Positions 45,270 to 59,460 of a stretch of 64,000 nucleotides of DNA are shown here, one piece after another. Location of the stretch: positions 930,001 through 994,000 of the forward strand of contig JAWPGT010000004.1 in assembly GCA_034638255.1 (NCBI GenBank). The letters run 5' to 3'. The position numbers and the translations under genes were made by a program. The notes under the pieces are model-generated. The model saw only the letters and a list, made by a program, of their open reading frames with translations, was not told where the DNA came from and did no database searches. How positions within the stretch are numbered: the stretch's first letter is position 1; each line of letters opens with the position of its first letter. Origin of the DNA: Coprinus comatus (lineage: Eukaryota > Basidiomycota > Agaricomycetes > Agaricales > Agaricaceae).

Positions 45270-48200
45270 ATGTCCAACAACCAGCACTGGCATCCTCAGG
45301 ACCAGCAGCACTACTACTCTCAACAACCCCCGCAGAACATCCAGCACAATGCTCAGCACAATACTGCGGCCGCAGTCCACAATGCTCAGGCCCTGTTAGC
45401 TGTATACCCTATGGCCTCCGCCAACCCCACTAATCATGGTATGCCACAAATAGCACAGAGATACCTCTCGTACTCATCACTGTCCAGCTGTTCGTCATCT
45501 CAGCAACATATATACGACAGCTGCACCCCCGACCTTTGTCCAACCATCGTATTATACCCCTCGTACCGCATATCCTCAAGGTAATCCACCACCGTATACA
45601 GAATATGATCAGCAGGTTAGATATCTTTCTGCACCACAACCATCCTCAAATGACGGCTACTGGACTGCGGCTCGGGACAGCGCAGTCCGTATGTTGGCGG
45701 ATCAACAGCCCGCGTAGGTGGTCTCTTTGATCCATGCATATATGCGGGTTTTGATTAATTATATGCACTCAGGTCATATCGGTATCCTGCACAGCAGACT
45801 TGGCGGCCACCACATGGATCCACATCGTCCTTCCAGACCTCTCCTTTTGCTCAGTCTGTCTTTCAAAGAACTGCACCCCCTAGCATGGTTTACCCCACAC
45901 CTTCACCTCCAGTTATGTCAAGTTCCTCGTCTCTGGCTTATGCGCTTGGGCCACCACCTGCCCCCCTTCCACAGTCAATTTTACCTCCACCTAAGCCGCA
46001 GAAAGTGTACCGACCGGAAGAATCTAGAGATTTCTTTAATTCTTTTCTAGAACAGAAAGCTCGGGAGATGAATCCACATACTACTGCACAAATACCTTCT
46101 TCAAGCCCTGCGAAGACTCCTGCCTCGAAATTCATTGCTTATAATAAATCCAGAATACCGGATTCTAGTCCTGATCCTCTTTCAGCCCTTCCACACAGCT
46201 CACCTGTACCCGTTACCCCAAGAAAGAGGAAGCCCATCGTGGAAATAGACTCGCCTTCTGTGAAACGGATGCAATTCATGCGAAAAGAATACAAAAGCGT
46301 TGACCAGCTCATTCAGTCTCCTGCCTCTTCGGTCCCAACCACTCCAAGTTCAAAATCTTCTTCATCATACACTTCAAATGCTACTCCCACTCCCAGGCGC
46401 CCAGTCAACAAGGCTTATGTTGATGTACCACCGTCACCCTGGTCAACACCATACACTTCTCGTAATAATTCTTATCGCACGCCTGCTATGTCCGCTAGGA
46501 AATTCGACAAGCCTAAAATGGAAACACCTGATGATCTAGGTGGATATGGTATAGAAGATGAAGATGACAGTCCATTAAAACGCCGTGGTCTCACAGATTC
46601 CATTCGAAGCTCTGCTCGACGGACTGGTGAACGAGATGATCGTGGTAAGTTTTTATACGATGAGAAGCCTTGGTAGTTGTCAATAATCTAATACTTCTAT
46701 TAGCACCGCTTGAGAAGTTTTTGTGTCTGGTGGAGGATATTTTTGAAGCTGAAGATAGCTTGCCCTCCGATTTTACGGTTTCCGACTTGCCAGAGTTCTT
46801 TTCCTCCCTTTCTATTAATAGCTCTCACCCGTATTTGCATTCCACACAAATTCGCAAACTCACAAAGTATATTGGCCAAGTAGCGCGACCTAACCAGCGA
46901 CTTCGAAGTGCTGCGCCTGGTGTCATGGGTACCCCCCGTGCTCAGGGGCGAATGGCGGAGGTTGATACGCAATTTTTGTCGCGGTTGCTCAAAATTCTGG
47001 AAAGGACCGTCAAGACCGGAGAAGATATTGACCCGTTTCGTTACATAGCTCCTACTCCCTCAGCTAAAGGTTCTCCCAGGAAGAAGGCTACTAAAACCAA
47101 GAAAGTCGAGGACGATGGCACTCTTCCGACGTTAGCAACAAACGGAAAAGGTGCTGAGGTAGAAGATCTGCAAGAATCAGAGGCACAGTTGACAAATCTT
47201 GATCATGAGAAATTGTCACATGCCCTAGATGTAGGTCGCGAGAGTATTTTGGCCGCCGATTGCTGTATAGCTCTGCTAGCCAGCGACCGACTAACCAAAC
47301 AAGTCCGTCATCTGTTCCTTTCCCTTACAATGTCATTGTATTGACCAACCACAAATCCAGCTATACTCAGAAGAACTTATTACGTCTTGTCTTTCGACCG
47401 TCAAAAACCAGTTGACAAAGGTTATCTATCCCTTTGTCGAGGCATCATCAGGAAGTGTCTTCGACCTCCAAGGAAATCCCATGCTTCATTTCGTCACCAA
47501 GGATTTCTCGTCTACTGCATTGGACCATAGAAAGCGACTTGGCGAACTGTTCCAAGCTCTTTCTGGAGTTCTTCCTCGTATCAATAACTTAGTCAATGCG
47601 GAGAGTGTGGCCATGTCGGATACAATCATCATCCAAGCAGTATATATTGCAATTGGACCTTTCTTTGTTGTTGAGGGTAGTGGAGATGGTGAAACAAAAG
47701 GCAAGAAAGAAAAAGAGAACGCGATTCTGAAGACACTCGGCAAAAGTGCGATGAGGGGTTTACGATTAGATGCACTGGCTTTGATTAGAAGCGTTAGTTC
47801 TCAAGCTTATCAACTTCTTCTTGTCCTAAGTCTTTGGGTATTAGATTTTTGCTAACCATGAGAGTCAACGCTCGTGGATTATTGAGGAGATCCTAACCTC
47901 GCTCATCAAGCTCTCAGACACGAAAGCGAAAACGGGACAATTCCGGTCAGTCCCTCCTGATATTGTATTGCCATTAGCTGATACAGTATGGTAGACTTCG
48001 TGATGGCCGATCAATACGAACAGTATCTGCGCTATTACTACAGCTTGTCCAAACTTCAGCTCATGACATACGGCTCAAGTCTCGAAAAATTGAAAAGAAT
48101 AGGCAGAATCAACTCGCTTTGCGTCGTCAAGAAAGTTTTTCTGAGAGTCAACCAGGCCCGGTTGAACCATTCTTAGATGAGAACGATCATGAGGTAAGTT

Positions 48201-51200
48201 AGCTTATACAGTACAACTGATTATGTACTTATATAATAACAGGAAATTGTATTATACAAGGGAGGATTAGATTCAGCAATGATCGCGGCCAAAACTATTA
48301 TTGGGTTTTTGACTAAGAGATCAGGCAAAGGCAAAGCAACAAAGAACTCTAATGAAGCTGAATATCGTGCTATCTTCGACAATCTAATTGGCGACCTCCT
48401 TGTCGTACTATTTTGGCCAGAGTGGCCTGCTGCTGGAGTTTTACTGAACATGATTTGTAGATACATGGTAAATATCTCTTAACCTGTGCCTACATCATGA
48501 CTGACTTTGATAGATTTCTGCCTTGGACGAGAAAAACGCCAACAGTCAGATTGATTCAAATGCAGCCAAGACAGTTGCATTAGATCACCTGGGTATCATT
48601 GCCGCCAAAATTCGGACCGCAACACTCAAATACCAGCGCCCAAAGGCTAGCGAAGATTTGAAGTTGAAGGCTCGTCCGTTAGAATCCATGGAAGAAGTTC
48701 GTCTCATTGTTACAACCCATGGAATGCTTGCTCATCTTTTATAGATTGTGTCTAATCAAGACATAAAAACACTGGAAAGGTTGCTGAAAGCACATCGTGA
48801 TGTTACAACACATTTGGCCAAACGGTCTTCTGAAGACCAGGCCTTTGATGTCAGTGCTTGTTCTCCATCATTTTCTTTGTTGCTGATCATTTGGTAAATA
48901 GAGTGCACGAGAGCTTTCCGCGGCCGTCCTTGGTCAAGAATTAGCTGGTGCCCTTCAGCAACTACACAAGTGGATTGAAATGCCAGATATGGATGAAGAC
49001 TTGAATCTAAAGGATAGTGAGAAACTCCGATTATTTGGTAATAAAGTTCGAAGCGCATTGCGTGATATATGGAAAGAACCTACCACGGATGTCTTTGATG
49101 TTGGGTAAGAAACATTTACCCTCTGAAATTTGATACGCGTATTTAACCCACCACTCTTAGTTCTCAAGATGAAATGGATAGGATTGATCAACTGGCTGAG
49201 GAAATTGGAACACTCCAAGGCCTCCGTAGTTCCTTCAACCCCATTCTTACCACCATCGTGTCATCACTTAATGCACCAGCTATCTTCATGAGAACCAAAG
49301 CTCTGCGGGCTTTAGGTCAGATCGTGACCAGTGATCCAACAGTTTTATCAATGGTATGTTATTCATGTTGTTGTCTGACATAAAAAATCACTCATTGTTA
49401 TCATGTAGCCTGTTGTGCGCCGTGGTATTGAAAGCCATCTCCTGGATAGCTCCCCTGCGGTTAGAGACGCTGCAGTGGAACTCATTGGCAAATATATCAT
49501 CGACTCGCCCGAGGTTGCTGGAGACTATTATCAGAAAATTGCTGAGCGGATGGCTGTAAGTAATTTTGTGACATTATCCATAGCATATTCGATTTTTGAC
49601 ATCCCCCCAGGATACCGGTCTCAGTGTACGCAAGCGCGTTATCAAGTTACTCAAATCATTCTATTTCATCACTCAAGAAGATAGTCGTAAGATTGACATC
49701 GCAACTCGGATGGTACTACGAATGATGGATGAAGATGACTCTGTGAAGGAACTTGCAGCCAAAACAGTTGAAGAGTTGTGGTTCCCGAACACAAATAGTG
49801 TTCCTACAACCACTCGAGCACGGTCAACAAATTCAAACCAGGTTACCGACAAAAGCACGTTACTTGAGAAAGTCATAGTCATAATGGGTACTGCTGCGCA
49901 TTTTAAGGATCGTCAGTCACCACTTGAAGATCTATTGCACAAGATCATAGCAGAGAAATCAGAGAGTGAAGTTTCTGCTTTACATAAACGCTATTCGCAG
50001 ATCTGTGAAGCCCTCATTGATGGCTTGGTGGATGCTACTGATCTACCTGGCTTTGTACGTCTCTATTCCTTTGACATGTTTCGCATCTCATCTTTCTTTC
50101 AAGACTGTCATCAATTGCATTAGAACGATCTATTTGTTTACTTCATCTTACCCCCATGTACTTTCTGGCGCAAATGCGTCAACTCTTCTTCCGTACCTGA
50201 AGAACGCGTCTACAGTGAGACTTCATATCCTAGTAATTTCAATAGACCACTAACCTAGTATAATAGCCTGAAGAATTGTCTACCACGGACTATCTTTTGA
50301 AGATATTCCGAGTATCAATTCCTCATATGCCGAAAACTGCAGGCAAATTCGGCCAAGAGTTGCAACTCGCCTTGCAACCTATGATCATCAAACCTTCTGG
50401 TAATGGTGGAGTCCAGGTAAGGCACCCGTCAAAATTCTAAATAGTTGATAACAATAATTGGAAACAGATTTTACAAGAGGCAGTCAGTTGTATGTGTATA
50501 GTTGTCCAACATTTGACGCATGATTTTGTTCGTCTCGTAAACCTCCTCAAATCTTGTAATGGTAAATCGGTTGCCTGTGGTACACGGATGATCCATGTCT
50601 AAACAAATATGCATAGGCCGCTTGCAGCAAGCGCTCAAGAAACCTACAAGCCACCAAATGGAAGCCAGCGAGGTTCGACCGTTGTTGATCCTGATCTTCA
50701 TCGTTGCTTTGCTAGGTGAGCATTGCAATTTCGACCAGCTGCGGATAGAAAACACAGGTATGGTCTTTCAATTAACCCACCCGATCTGAGAGACTGAATT
50801 TAGATTAGCACTTGCCAAAGATTTGGATACTATCTCAAAAGTAAGTTATACCTGAAGTTAATAATGATGTGAAACTCATTCATATGTTAGGGCTCGATTA
50901 TGGAACATATATACATGAGCTTATTACAGTTATACGAGAAATATGACCAGTCGGTGCTACGAGGAGAATTCTGCAGTGTCTAGGTTAGGATCATTTTCTC
51001 CCATCATTCGTTCATAACTTATTTTGTTAATATCTTCAGGTTTCCTGTTCCGGGCTCAACCAACGTTAATGACCAAGGATCGATCCGCCACCATCATGGA
51101 TGCTATTTTTGCATCCTCCGAGGAAGAGAATAAAGGACGTCTCTTAAGAATCGTGCAGGACTTTTTGGTCTCCGAATCAGAGAAGCATGCTCTTCTTATG

Positions 51201-52800
51201 AAGGGTAAGTTGTATTGTATTCCATTGACAGTGATTAACTAGTTTTCATCCAGAAATGACGAAGTCTAAGCCCAATAAACCTACTAGTGTCAACATGGAC
51301 GAATTGGTAGGGAATACGGATGGCTTCGCAGACTCTGGGTATGTCCCCGCCGCTACTAGGGGTTGTCTCATTTATATCTAACCCTCACACTTCAGTGTAA
51401 GCTCGGCGATAGTACAACGATACCTCAACCAAGTTTTGGAGGCAGCACTATCGCCTCACTCGCAGAATCAAGCTGCCGCTGTTGATGTATTGAGCTTCAC
51501 CATTAAGCAAGGTCTCGCCCACCCACTTCAAGTAGGTTTATAGCTTGTTGCCTGGGGTCGTTGTTAATTGATCTACTTCAGTCGTTCCCTGTTATCATTG
51601 CCCTTGAAACAAGCCCCCAACAGTCTTTGAGTAGCCGTGCCAGTGCCTTACATGCAATTCTTCAAGGCAAACATGCGTCCCTTCTTAATACAAGGTATAT
51701 TATCAGCGCTCGAGCATCGTTTGACTATCAGAAGAAAGTTGCTACCGACGTCGTTAAAGGTCCGTCTAGCTCTATGTCACTCAATTTCATGTACTTATAT
51801 GCTACTCTTAGGCTATCGCATGGATGGATTACCTGTCGCCCTTCTTCAACGATGGTATTCCTTGGTCCGCGAGAAAAGACCATCTCGCCAGGAATTCCTC
51901 AAAGCTCTAGTTAAAGTGTTCCAAGAAAACCCCGACCAACAGTCAACTCAGGTATGATCTGCTGCATTTTTCCTACTCCGGACTTGATTGACAACCTATG
52001 TAGGATGATGTTGATTTTACTCGATATATGGCGGAAAATTTTGCGACCTTTGATTACAAGACACAGGAAGAAGTCATAACCGTTATCAAATACTTGACCG
52101 TAGTGCTATCAACAACCGGAATGCAACTTCTTGAGGCTGTATCTCCGTCACATCTGCTACGACAGCTACACGCTCCTCTTGAGCCTGCCGCTACTGCTGC
52201 TGCTGAGCCTGCCGAGCCTAACGGGATAGTGATTGCAAATGTATGTCGTATTCTCTCAGTCGTTATGATAGTGACTGATTTAATCATATAGGAGATGGAG
52301 GTAGACTCTGAGGAGAAACCTACCTTGCAACCGGAACCAGTCTCAAATGAAGTTGTTACTGATACTGATACTCTGGACAAGCTTCCGCTCATGCGGACGA
52401 CGGTTATAATTGGCATGGTTATGCTGCTGAAAAGCTATCTCCAATCATTATATCTCCTATCTGATGAGTGTGTATTCCCCTTTTGTTCTATTTTGTTTTA
52501 CAGGGCTAAAATGTTGTGTATAGGAAATGTAACAAGTTCGTCATCGGAAAGAAGAGTGTTGTGGGAGATAAACCTACGACCCGAAAACATCAAAGTCCCA
52601 TTACATGGGAACGATTGCCCTATGCTACAAAACCTGTGCTGACTACTGAGGATATTCAAATACAAAAATCAAAGGTGGGTTTATTGTGCACTAACCTTCC
52701 TAATCCATACCTAACCTAATTCTAAATTATCCAGTTTCTTGAAATATGGAATGAGGATGGTGTTACTGCTGAACAAGAGGATGACTTGGACTTTGCTTAA
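45270..52800 (+). CDS. SCC2: cohesin loader subunit Scc2/Mis4 (NIPBL family)
   Basis: A very long multi-exon gene begins [20 protein letters not shown] at 45270; an in-frame ATG three codons upstream is absent. The first part is Gln/Pro/Ser-rich and disordered (ends near 46620), containing [17 protein letters not shown]. Helical HEAT-type repeats then run to the end. Characteristic segments are [120 protein letters not shown] and [17 protein letters not shown]. These match the conserved hook region of Scc2/NIPBL, which loads cohesin on chromosomes together with Scc4 and activates its ATPase. The acidic end (EDDLDFA) stops at 52800. No lesions were noticed, although some exons near 50.1-50.8 kb were not resolved. 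Confidence 0.9.
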
Positions 52801-53455
52801 TAAATTCATTACTAATTTGCAGCCTGTTTCTCATCACACACAATTCTCTTTCCTTTCTCTTTCCCTCCCTTTCTCCCCTTGCACCCGATTATTATTGTTG
52901 TCACTTTAAAGGACTTGATTGATTGTACATGCATGATAGTTGTCCTGTCTACGTTAAACTGAAAATTTTCAATATGTGGTAGATGTAATAATTATTAATT
53001 AATGCTCCTTACGTTCTCAAATTTTCCTGTGAGATTGCGGACTCCAATATCTACAGTGTATCCAGCTCTAACCAAAAACATGTTCTCTCCGTTATATCAC
53101 ACTTGTTAAAGAAGCTCATTGAAGTTCGGGTCGGGGTCAAGTGTTCAAGTGTTCAGGTCGTGTTCTGGGAGAAGAGAAGAGAACCATACTGGTGACCGAA
53201 CATGGAGTTCTAACGTTTTACATCAGTGATCACACTATCTACACTCATAACTTATAACCCAGCAACCCGTATAACCAATCCAACCACAAAATGAGATAAA
53301 GGTTGTATTCCATTCGTCACTATGCTACAATAATTTCCAACAAGTCATAAAAATAAAACTACACTATAAACAACAAATCATCCTTCTAGGCTTCGAAGCC
53401 CACAAAAAAAAAACAATCAATCACCAATCAAAGTAAATAGAAAAGTGAAGAAAAA
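52801..53455. other. convergent intergenic region, Scc2 / Rif1-B
   Basis: About 655 bp between two 3' ends, with no coding signal. It contains a pyrimidine-rich stretch (about 52843-52885). Confidence 0.45.
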
Positions 53456-56400
53456 TCAGAAAGCGCTTTCCATAGACTTCCGTCTCCTAATAATACGTCT
53501 AGAAACGACTTGTTTAATAGGACTTGAAGATAACAACGAATCATCACTTGGAGGATCCATATTTGAAAATCTTCTACTAATAGGAGCAGGTGAAATCAAA
53601 TGATGAGGTGTTACTTGTCCATATCTTGGATCATCATCTGAAGATGACATTGGTACTGGCGCTAACCCTGATGTTTTCGTTTTCGTTTTCATTTTGTTTT
53701 TCATTTGGGTTTTCACGTTGCGTGATGGTGTTGGATTTGAGTTTGGGTTCGAGTTCGATATGGGTAGAAGTGGAAGAGGAATAGAAGAGAGGCGTGTTTT
53801 TATTTTTGTTGTTGAAGCTAAAAATAATGGTCCAAAAGTATATTCTTTCTTTTCCTTCTTCTCCTTTGTTGTAGATTTTCCACCAGGTCGTATTTTCATT
53901 TTTTGAATGAACCTTCCACCTTCCATCGATGGCGTTCTAGCGAGTTCGACTTTCTTAACATTACCACTAGGCAGATTTCCAAGACTAGCAGGTCTTCTTA
54001 ACCGTTTATTAAGTAGAACTTCTTCAAACGAAGGAACTTCCACCGCTTCCATAAACAATCTTGAGTTTGAGCTTGATCCTAATCTCGCGTTCGATTTCCT
54101 TTCTTTTTCTTTTCCTTCAATTTCACGAGGTGAAGGAGAAGAATCTAAAGTCAACATACTAGCAACAATAGCTTGTTCTTCCAAACTATCATCACTAGCA
54201 GTACTACAAACGCTCGGTGACCTGTTTCTCATTTGTCCACGTCCTTGTACATATCCATGTCCATTTGTCCTTCCACGTTTCAAAGGTGATGGCATATTCC
54301 TTCCCAAATCCAAATCCGAACCCAGTGTCGAATCCTCATGTTCATGTTCTTCTAATCTTCGTTTCGACATCTTCTTAGTCGAACAAGTAGAAATCGAAGT
54401 AGAAGTAACAGATCCAGGAGAAGAATGCATCAACGCCATACGTTCTGTTACCGAAGGAATACTAAACCCGAGTCCATGACCATCATCATCATCATCATCA
54501 TCGCGACCACGAGGTGAAATATTCTCTTTATCATCAATCTTTCTTCTTTTCGGAACAGATTGAGAATGAGAATCAACATTCAATGAACGCTTTCTACTAT
54601 GTTTCATAGTCATCGGCATCACTCTAATTCGTGAAGGAGAAGTAGGTGATAGAGCAAGTGGGAATAAAGGAAAAAGAAGTCCAGAAGAAAGTCGTTTAGA
54701 TGGATGAGGTGGAGGAACAAGTTTACTCGTTGTTGTGGTTCGGGATGTCGGCGTCGTAGGTGTTGCCAATTCCAATTCCAATTCGGTAGCTCCAAGTTGA
54801 GGAGTCTTGGGTTCGGGTTGGAGCTGTCCAAGCTCGGATTCGGGTTCGGGTTCGGGTTCGAGAAGGCTTGAGTTAAATGCTAATGATGTCGGCACTGATA
54901 CTTCTTCACCTAACTCTGGACTATCTCCTCTAGTAATCCCAAGACATCTTTGAATTCCTTCAGGCAAACTTCCCGTCGGTACCTCCCAAGTACCGTAACT
55001 ACTATTCCAGAAAGTTTCAAATTGAGTTTGTAAGAGCTGTGGTTTATCACTTCGTCCAATATAACCCGACTCTATCAAACTTGTAAACTTTTCCAAATTC
55101 TCCATTGTATGCTTTTGCGATTGGATGCAAAACAATACTTGAGCATAAAGAGGAACAATCTAAACACACAAAAAACAGGTATTAGTCAAACCTAACACAA
55201 TAAAAAAAAGAAAAGTCATACCTCATACTCATAATCATCAAGACTCCAAGCACTCCAATTATCAGCTACCCAAGCACAAATACCATCTTGTACCAATTCC
55301 AACAATTGTGAGCCAAGCGGTGCAGGACATTGTTCAATCACACTAGTCAAAGTACGAATCATCCACCTGCTAATATCTTGGTTTCCTGATTCAGGAGGAT
55401 ACGTCCCTGTCATCGTGTTATTAACAAACTCCATCAACATCTCGGGTATCTCTCGGATATCCTTCATATCCATCTGAGACATGAGAAGGTCGGCCACCTG
55501 AGTACAAGCTGAACCAGTAATGTTCTCATCTTGTGAGATAAGACTAGCGATAGAATCAAGGACAGCATTAGAATCAATGCCATAGTCGAGTGCCCTGCCG
55601 AAGGCATATTGTAAGAAGTTTTCCCATTTCTTTGAATCATCGTGTCCGAGCATCTGAGCATTTGAGGAACTAAAGGACAAATCAGCACACATATAAGCAT
55701 TCACTAGGATCAGGTGGTCACGCACGTAAATGGAACAGCAAGTAGAACAACCGCGCCTTCCCAGCTACCTCCATCTTCTGACCATCTCTCGATTGCAGTT
55801 CTCCAGACGGTGCTCCTAACCTCGATATCCCAATCCCAATTAGGACCACCCGTTTCAAAGTCCCAGAATGTCTTCATCGCATCCACGTCACAAACGGATA
55901 AAGCCTTGACACAAAGTGCCACCCAAACAACTCGCGCATTGTCATTGGACTCGATAAGCTCTTCCTCGATCTTCGTAAGGCAATTAAGCAAACGATGCCC
56001 CGCTCTACTTAACATAGATTCCGGATAGATTGTGTTGACAATGCTCCACAATTGAGAGACCAATTGGAGTTTACATTCCCCGCTGGTTTGTCCAAATGCG
56101 CTTGGACTATCATCTTCTCGGCTTTTCTTGGATGACAACAGGTTAAGCTCACTGTCCTCGAGAATGTCTACAAGGACTCCTGTCGTTTTATACGTAAACT
56201 CCATCGTGCCGTCTTCATCACCCGCATCTATCGTAAGTGAGCCTAATGAACAAGTACGGGATTGAGGGCTTAACATACCTTGCAAAGCGCTTCCAAATGC
56301 ATTGAGCAGTCCTTCCCAAACTGATAGAAGATCATCTTCCACAGACTACCCAGTTGAACGTAAGAGTGTGTACGGTATCTCGATGATCAGCGTACTCACC

Positions 56401-58511
56401 GAAATCTCCGATTGATCAAAGTTCTTGAGGCTGGTAAGAGCTTGCTTCCAGATACCTATCATTGCGTCAAAGACCCAGTCCTGTGCGATCTCTTCCCGAG
56501 TCAGAAATCGTATATCTTGAAGCGGAGATTTGGATTTCTTCAAGACAACATCATTCAAAAAATCGGGCAAAGACTTGTATTCGATAGTGAGAAGCCCCGG
56601 ATTTGGAGTAAAGATGACTGGGATGATAAATCTGTTGACGTTCCAACGAGAGTTATTCGTCTGCAAGCTGACAAGTCGCTTGAGTGTTTCGACAACATCA
56701 GAAATATTAGTTTGCTTTTGCACCATGTGTTCGAGGACGGTCATAGAGCGTTTCAACCCATCATCTACATCGATATCATCGTTGCTAAGGAGAGCCGCAA
56801 TGAATGCCATTCCCGATTGAAAATCAGAGACGTTGAGTAACGCTCTCCAAACAGAATTCTGTTTTTCTTTCAACGCATCACTAGCCAGTGTACATGTCTT
56901 TTCCTTGGTTGGTTCAACCGGAAGGAAATATACCCAAGCAACTGTCCGCCACACCAGACATCCAAGGGCCCGTACGGATGACTTTTTGTGGCGCATAGGA
57001 AGTGACAAAAATGTAGAGATCGTTCGAAAGATCTTTGCGTTCTGAATAAGAGTAGGACCGAGCATAATAACAAAACATGCAAGAACAACAAGTGCCCAGA
57101 CGGGTCCTTGTGCTGACTGAGCAGGTTCCGAGGCATTAAGCGTAGCTCTGAGCGTACGGAATATGAGCGCCTCCTGATCTAGCTTGGAAGGCGATGACAA
57201 TAATTTTTTCGCGGGGGATTGTGGTGTTCGGGTGAGGTAATCTGTGATAATGTTGGAGACGCGTGTGTGGGTAGAGGAACGAGGGAGTGCGATAAGTGCA
57301 AGCACTATGCCACCAAGTGCATGACATGCTGCAACACGGAGGGAAAGGGTAGGGGCAAGGAGATTGGAGAGGACGGAATCAAGAATGTTGGTAAAAGCAG
57401 GAAGGAACGTAGAAGGTTGGAAGACGCAGAGGTCGTGAATAGCCTGGTGAATAGCAAGTTAGCAATGAGAATAGAACAGAGGATTCGAGTGTAGTGCATA
57501 CCTTGAGTCCGTCAGTTGCAGATCCCTTCTTCCCTTCCTTCCCAAGTTCGCCGTCCAAGCCACGGCGAATGGCATATGCTACGCGGTCAGACAAGGGTTG
57601 AAGGATGGTAGAGGGTAACCGTTGCACTTGGAGAACCCAGATGGCCAATGCACATGTTTTGCGGGCATTGGGGGTAGGAAGAGTGTCAACGGTTGGTATA
57701 GCGAGAACTTGGGCAAGCATTTCTCGGAGCTGGGTATCTGTAGTGGTCTGTTAGCTTTGTAAAGGAAGGGCGCATATAACTGACCTGTGAACACGCTATA
57801 GAGAGCAGGTAGTGCCATGATCATCCCTAGAAATTTCATAGCAGAGTGTGATGTCGAACACAGGTCCCGGGCATACTTGACCTGTTTTGCGCTCATCCCT
57901 ATCTTCTTCCTTGGGCTTTTGGGAGAAGGAAGGGAATATGCCGCCTTGTCTTCATATTCTATCTCAACCAAGTCCTCTGGAACATCTGGGAAAGTGATCG
58001 ACGGATCCTCGAGCGCCTTTCGCAGATCTCGAACAACACCAGCAACAAAATCAATATTGCAGGAGCGAATTGGCTGAAACAAGGGCCACGTCGCGTCGCC
58101 ATCTGTTGCACCGGCCATCGCACCACGTATTCGAGACATCAGTCGACCATATGCTTCATTAAGTTCGCGCATGGTTGCGAGATCAGAGCATATTGTGATC
58201 ACGGGTCCTTCGAGATAATGCAAGTCTGCTAGCGAGTCTTCTGGTTCTGGTGTTTCCTCGCGAGGTTTTGGATCTAGTTCTGCCGGGTCCAGGTCGAAAA
58301 GAGGAAAATTATCCAGAGATTTTTCTTTGAGAATTGATTTTGCGGGTGGATTTCTCTTCGCACTTGTGCATTTAATGGGTTTCGGAGACGCGGAAAGGTT
58401 GTGGATTTGGTGGAATTGGGACCAGGCGACGCGTGAAGAGCGTGATGAACCTGGGATTCTGTTCTCCTTGTCGCCGCGATGTGCTGTGCTTGGTGGTGTC
58501 AGCAGACTCAT
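53456..58511 (-). CDS. RIF1: Rif1 replication-timing / telomere protein (Rif1-B)
   Basis: The start is MSLLTPPSTAHRGDKENR at 58511; the stop is at 53456. The N-terminus carries an RVxF-type motif (RVAW, residues 27-30) and SILK (residues 59-62), the pair that docks protein phosphatase 1 in Rif1 proteins. A long HEAT-like body follows: NEAYGRLMSRIRGAM, LPTPNARKTCALAIWVLQVQ, QSAQGPVWALVVLACFVIML, SVRALGCLVWRTVAWVYFLP, ARVVWVALCVKALSV and LLELVQDGICAWVADNWSAW. The final exon (53456-55135) encodes a large disordered tail with Glu/Pro repeats, a poly-Asp run and basic clusters (SRRIIRRRKSMESAF). Rif1 directs PP1 to counter DDK at late origins and protects telomeres and breaks. A much diverged paralogue lies at 21.4-25.9 kb. 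Confidence 0.9.
54837..54866. repeat. (TTCGGG)n-type hexanucleotide repeat in the Rif1-B tail
   Basis: About five units of gttcgg/ttcggg encode alternating Glu-Pro on the minus strand (EPEPEPE). A second simple repeat, CAT repeats near 54480-54500, encodes a poly-Asp run in the same exon. Confidence 0.7.
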
Positions 58512-58603
58512 ACTAGAAATTGTAGAGGTAGATAAAGAAGAGAATAAATAGCCGGCAAGAACGTTGTGGTCGCAAAGACCCAAGCTGTGGGTAGGAACGT
58601 CCC

Positions 58604-58659
58604 GTCACGCGTGACAGGTACTTGTAATTGCAGATGTGACAGTAAACGCGTCGACGCGT
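58604..58659. promoter_or_regulatory. three MCB (ACGCGT) boxes in two perfect palindromes upstream of RIF1-B
   Basis: GTCACGCGTGAC (58604-58615) is a 12-bp palindrome with one ACGCGT, and AACGCGTCGACGCGTT (58645-58660) a 16-bp palindrome with two. They lie 93-150 bp upstream of the Rif1-B ATG. ACGCGT is the MBF/MCB box that drives G1/S genes in yeasts, so cell-cycle control of this gene is likely. Confidence 0.65.
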
Positions 58660-59374
58660 TGTTGTGTTGTGTTTGTTCCTCATCGCGACTTATGGCCGAC
58701 TGGCATCAATCGGTAGACTGACGTCACTGAGCCATTTTCACCTATTTCAGCCTCGCTATTACTCCTGAATAATCCAGCTATCTGATAGACAAAACTTATC
58801 CAAAATTGCAGATTTTCACCCCTAAAATGATATCGACAGACAAGTGGCACGACAGCGGAGAGCGGCGGGAACGCATCTTGAACTAGGTTCAAACTCTACG
58901 TTCCTAGTAGTCCCTATCATTCGGACCTGCAATATCCGTTCAAAATGAACTACATTCGATCACCCATCCACTACCTCCGCCTTCCCTTGGGGTAAATTGC
59001 CGGCCTTTCCACAACATGAGTCCGTACCTGAAACCTGACAGATAGAAATTCATTTAGGAGTATCAACCTCCTCCAATATCCCAAACACGAGGCCGTACAG
59101 ATGCAGCGGAACGCTAATTGCTGCACAAAGTACCGGGAACTTGGCAAATTGGATGGAGGTTTACGAAGGCTGTGAGATCACAGCCTAGAGCAAGTCCTCA
59201 GAAGCCTTCTCCCTAGGCTCTGTTTGACATCGAATTCATCACCTGCACCGAGCACATGGCCGCTCAGGAAGTTTGCGGTCCAACGCCGCTCTGTCTAACC
59301 TTTCCACAGCTTCTATTCACCACCGCTGCGACTGATACCTCAGATTGCAAAAAAGAACATGATAAGTGCAGAGT

Positions 59375-59380
59375 TATAAA
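59375..59380 (+). promoter_or_regulatory. TATA box of Kre9-like gene 3
   Basis: gagttataaagac contains tataaa 81 bp before the ATG at 59461, followed by a pyrimidine-rich leader. Confidence 0.55.
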
Positions 59381-59460
59381 GACTCTGAGTGACTCCCACT
59401 TTCTTCACCATTCAACAAACCCTCTCCTGTTCCCAAGTTCCCTTCTAGCTATTCATCACA

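Larger units (their letters stand above)
58512..59460. other. divergent intergenic region, Rif1-B / Kre9-like gene 3
   Basis: 949 bp containing the MCB boxes near Rif1-B and a TATA-like tataaa (59375-59380) 81 bp before the Kre9-like ATG. No gene was recognised in it. Confidence 0.55.
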
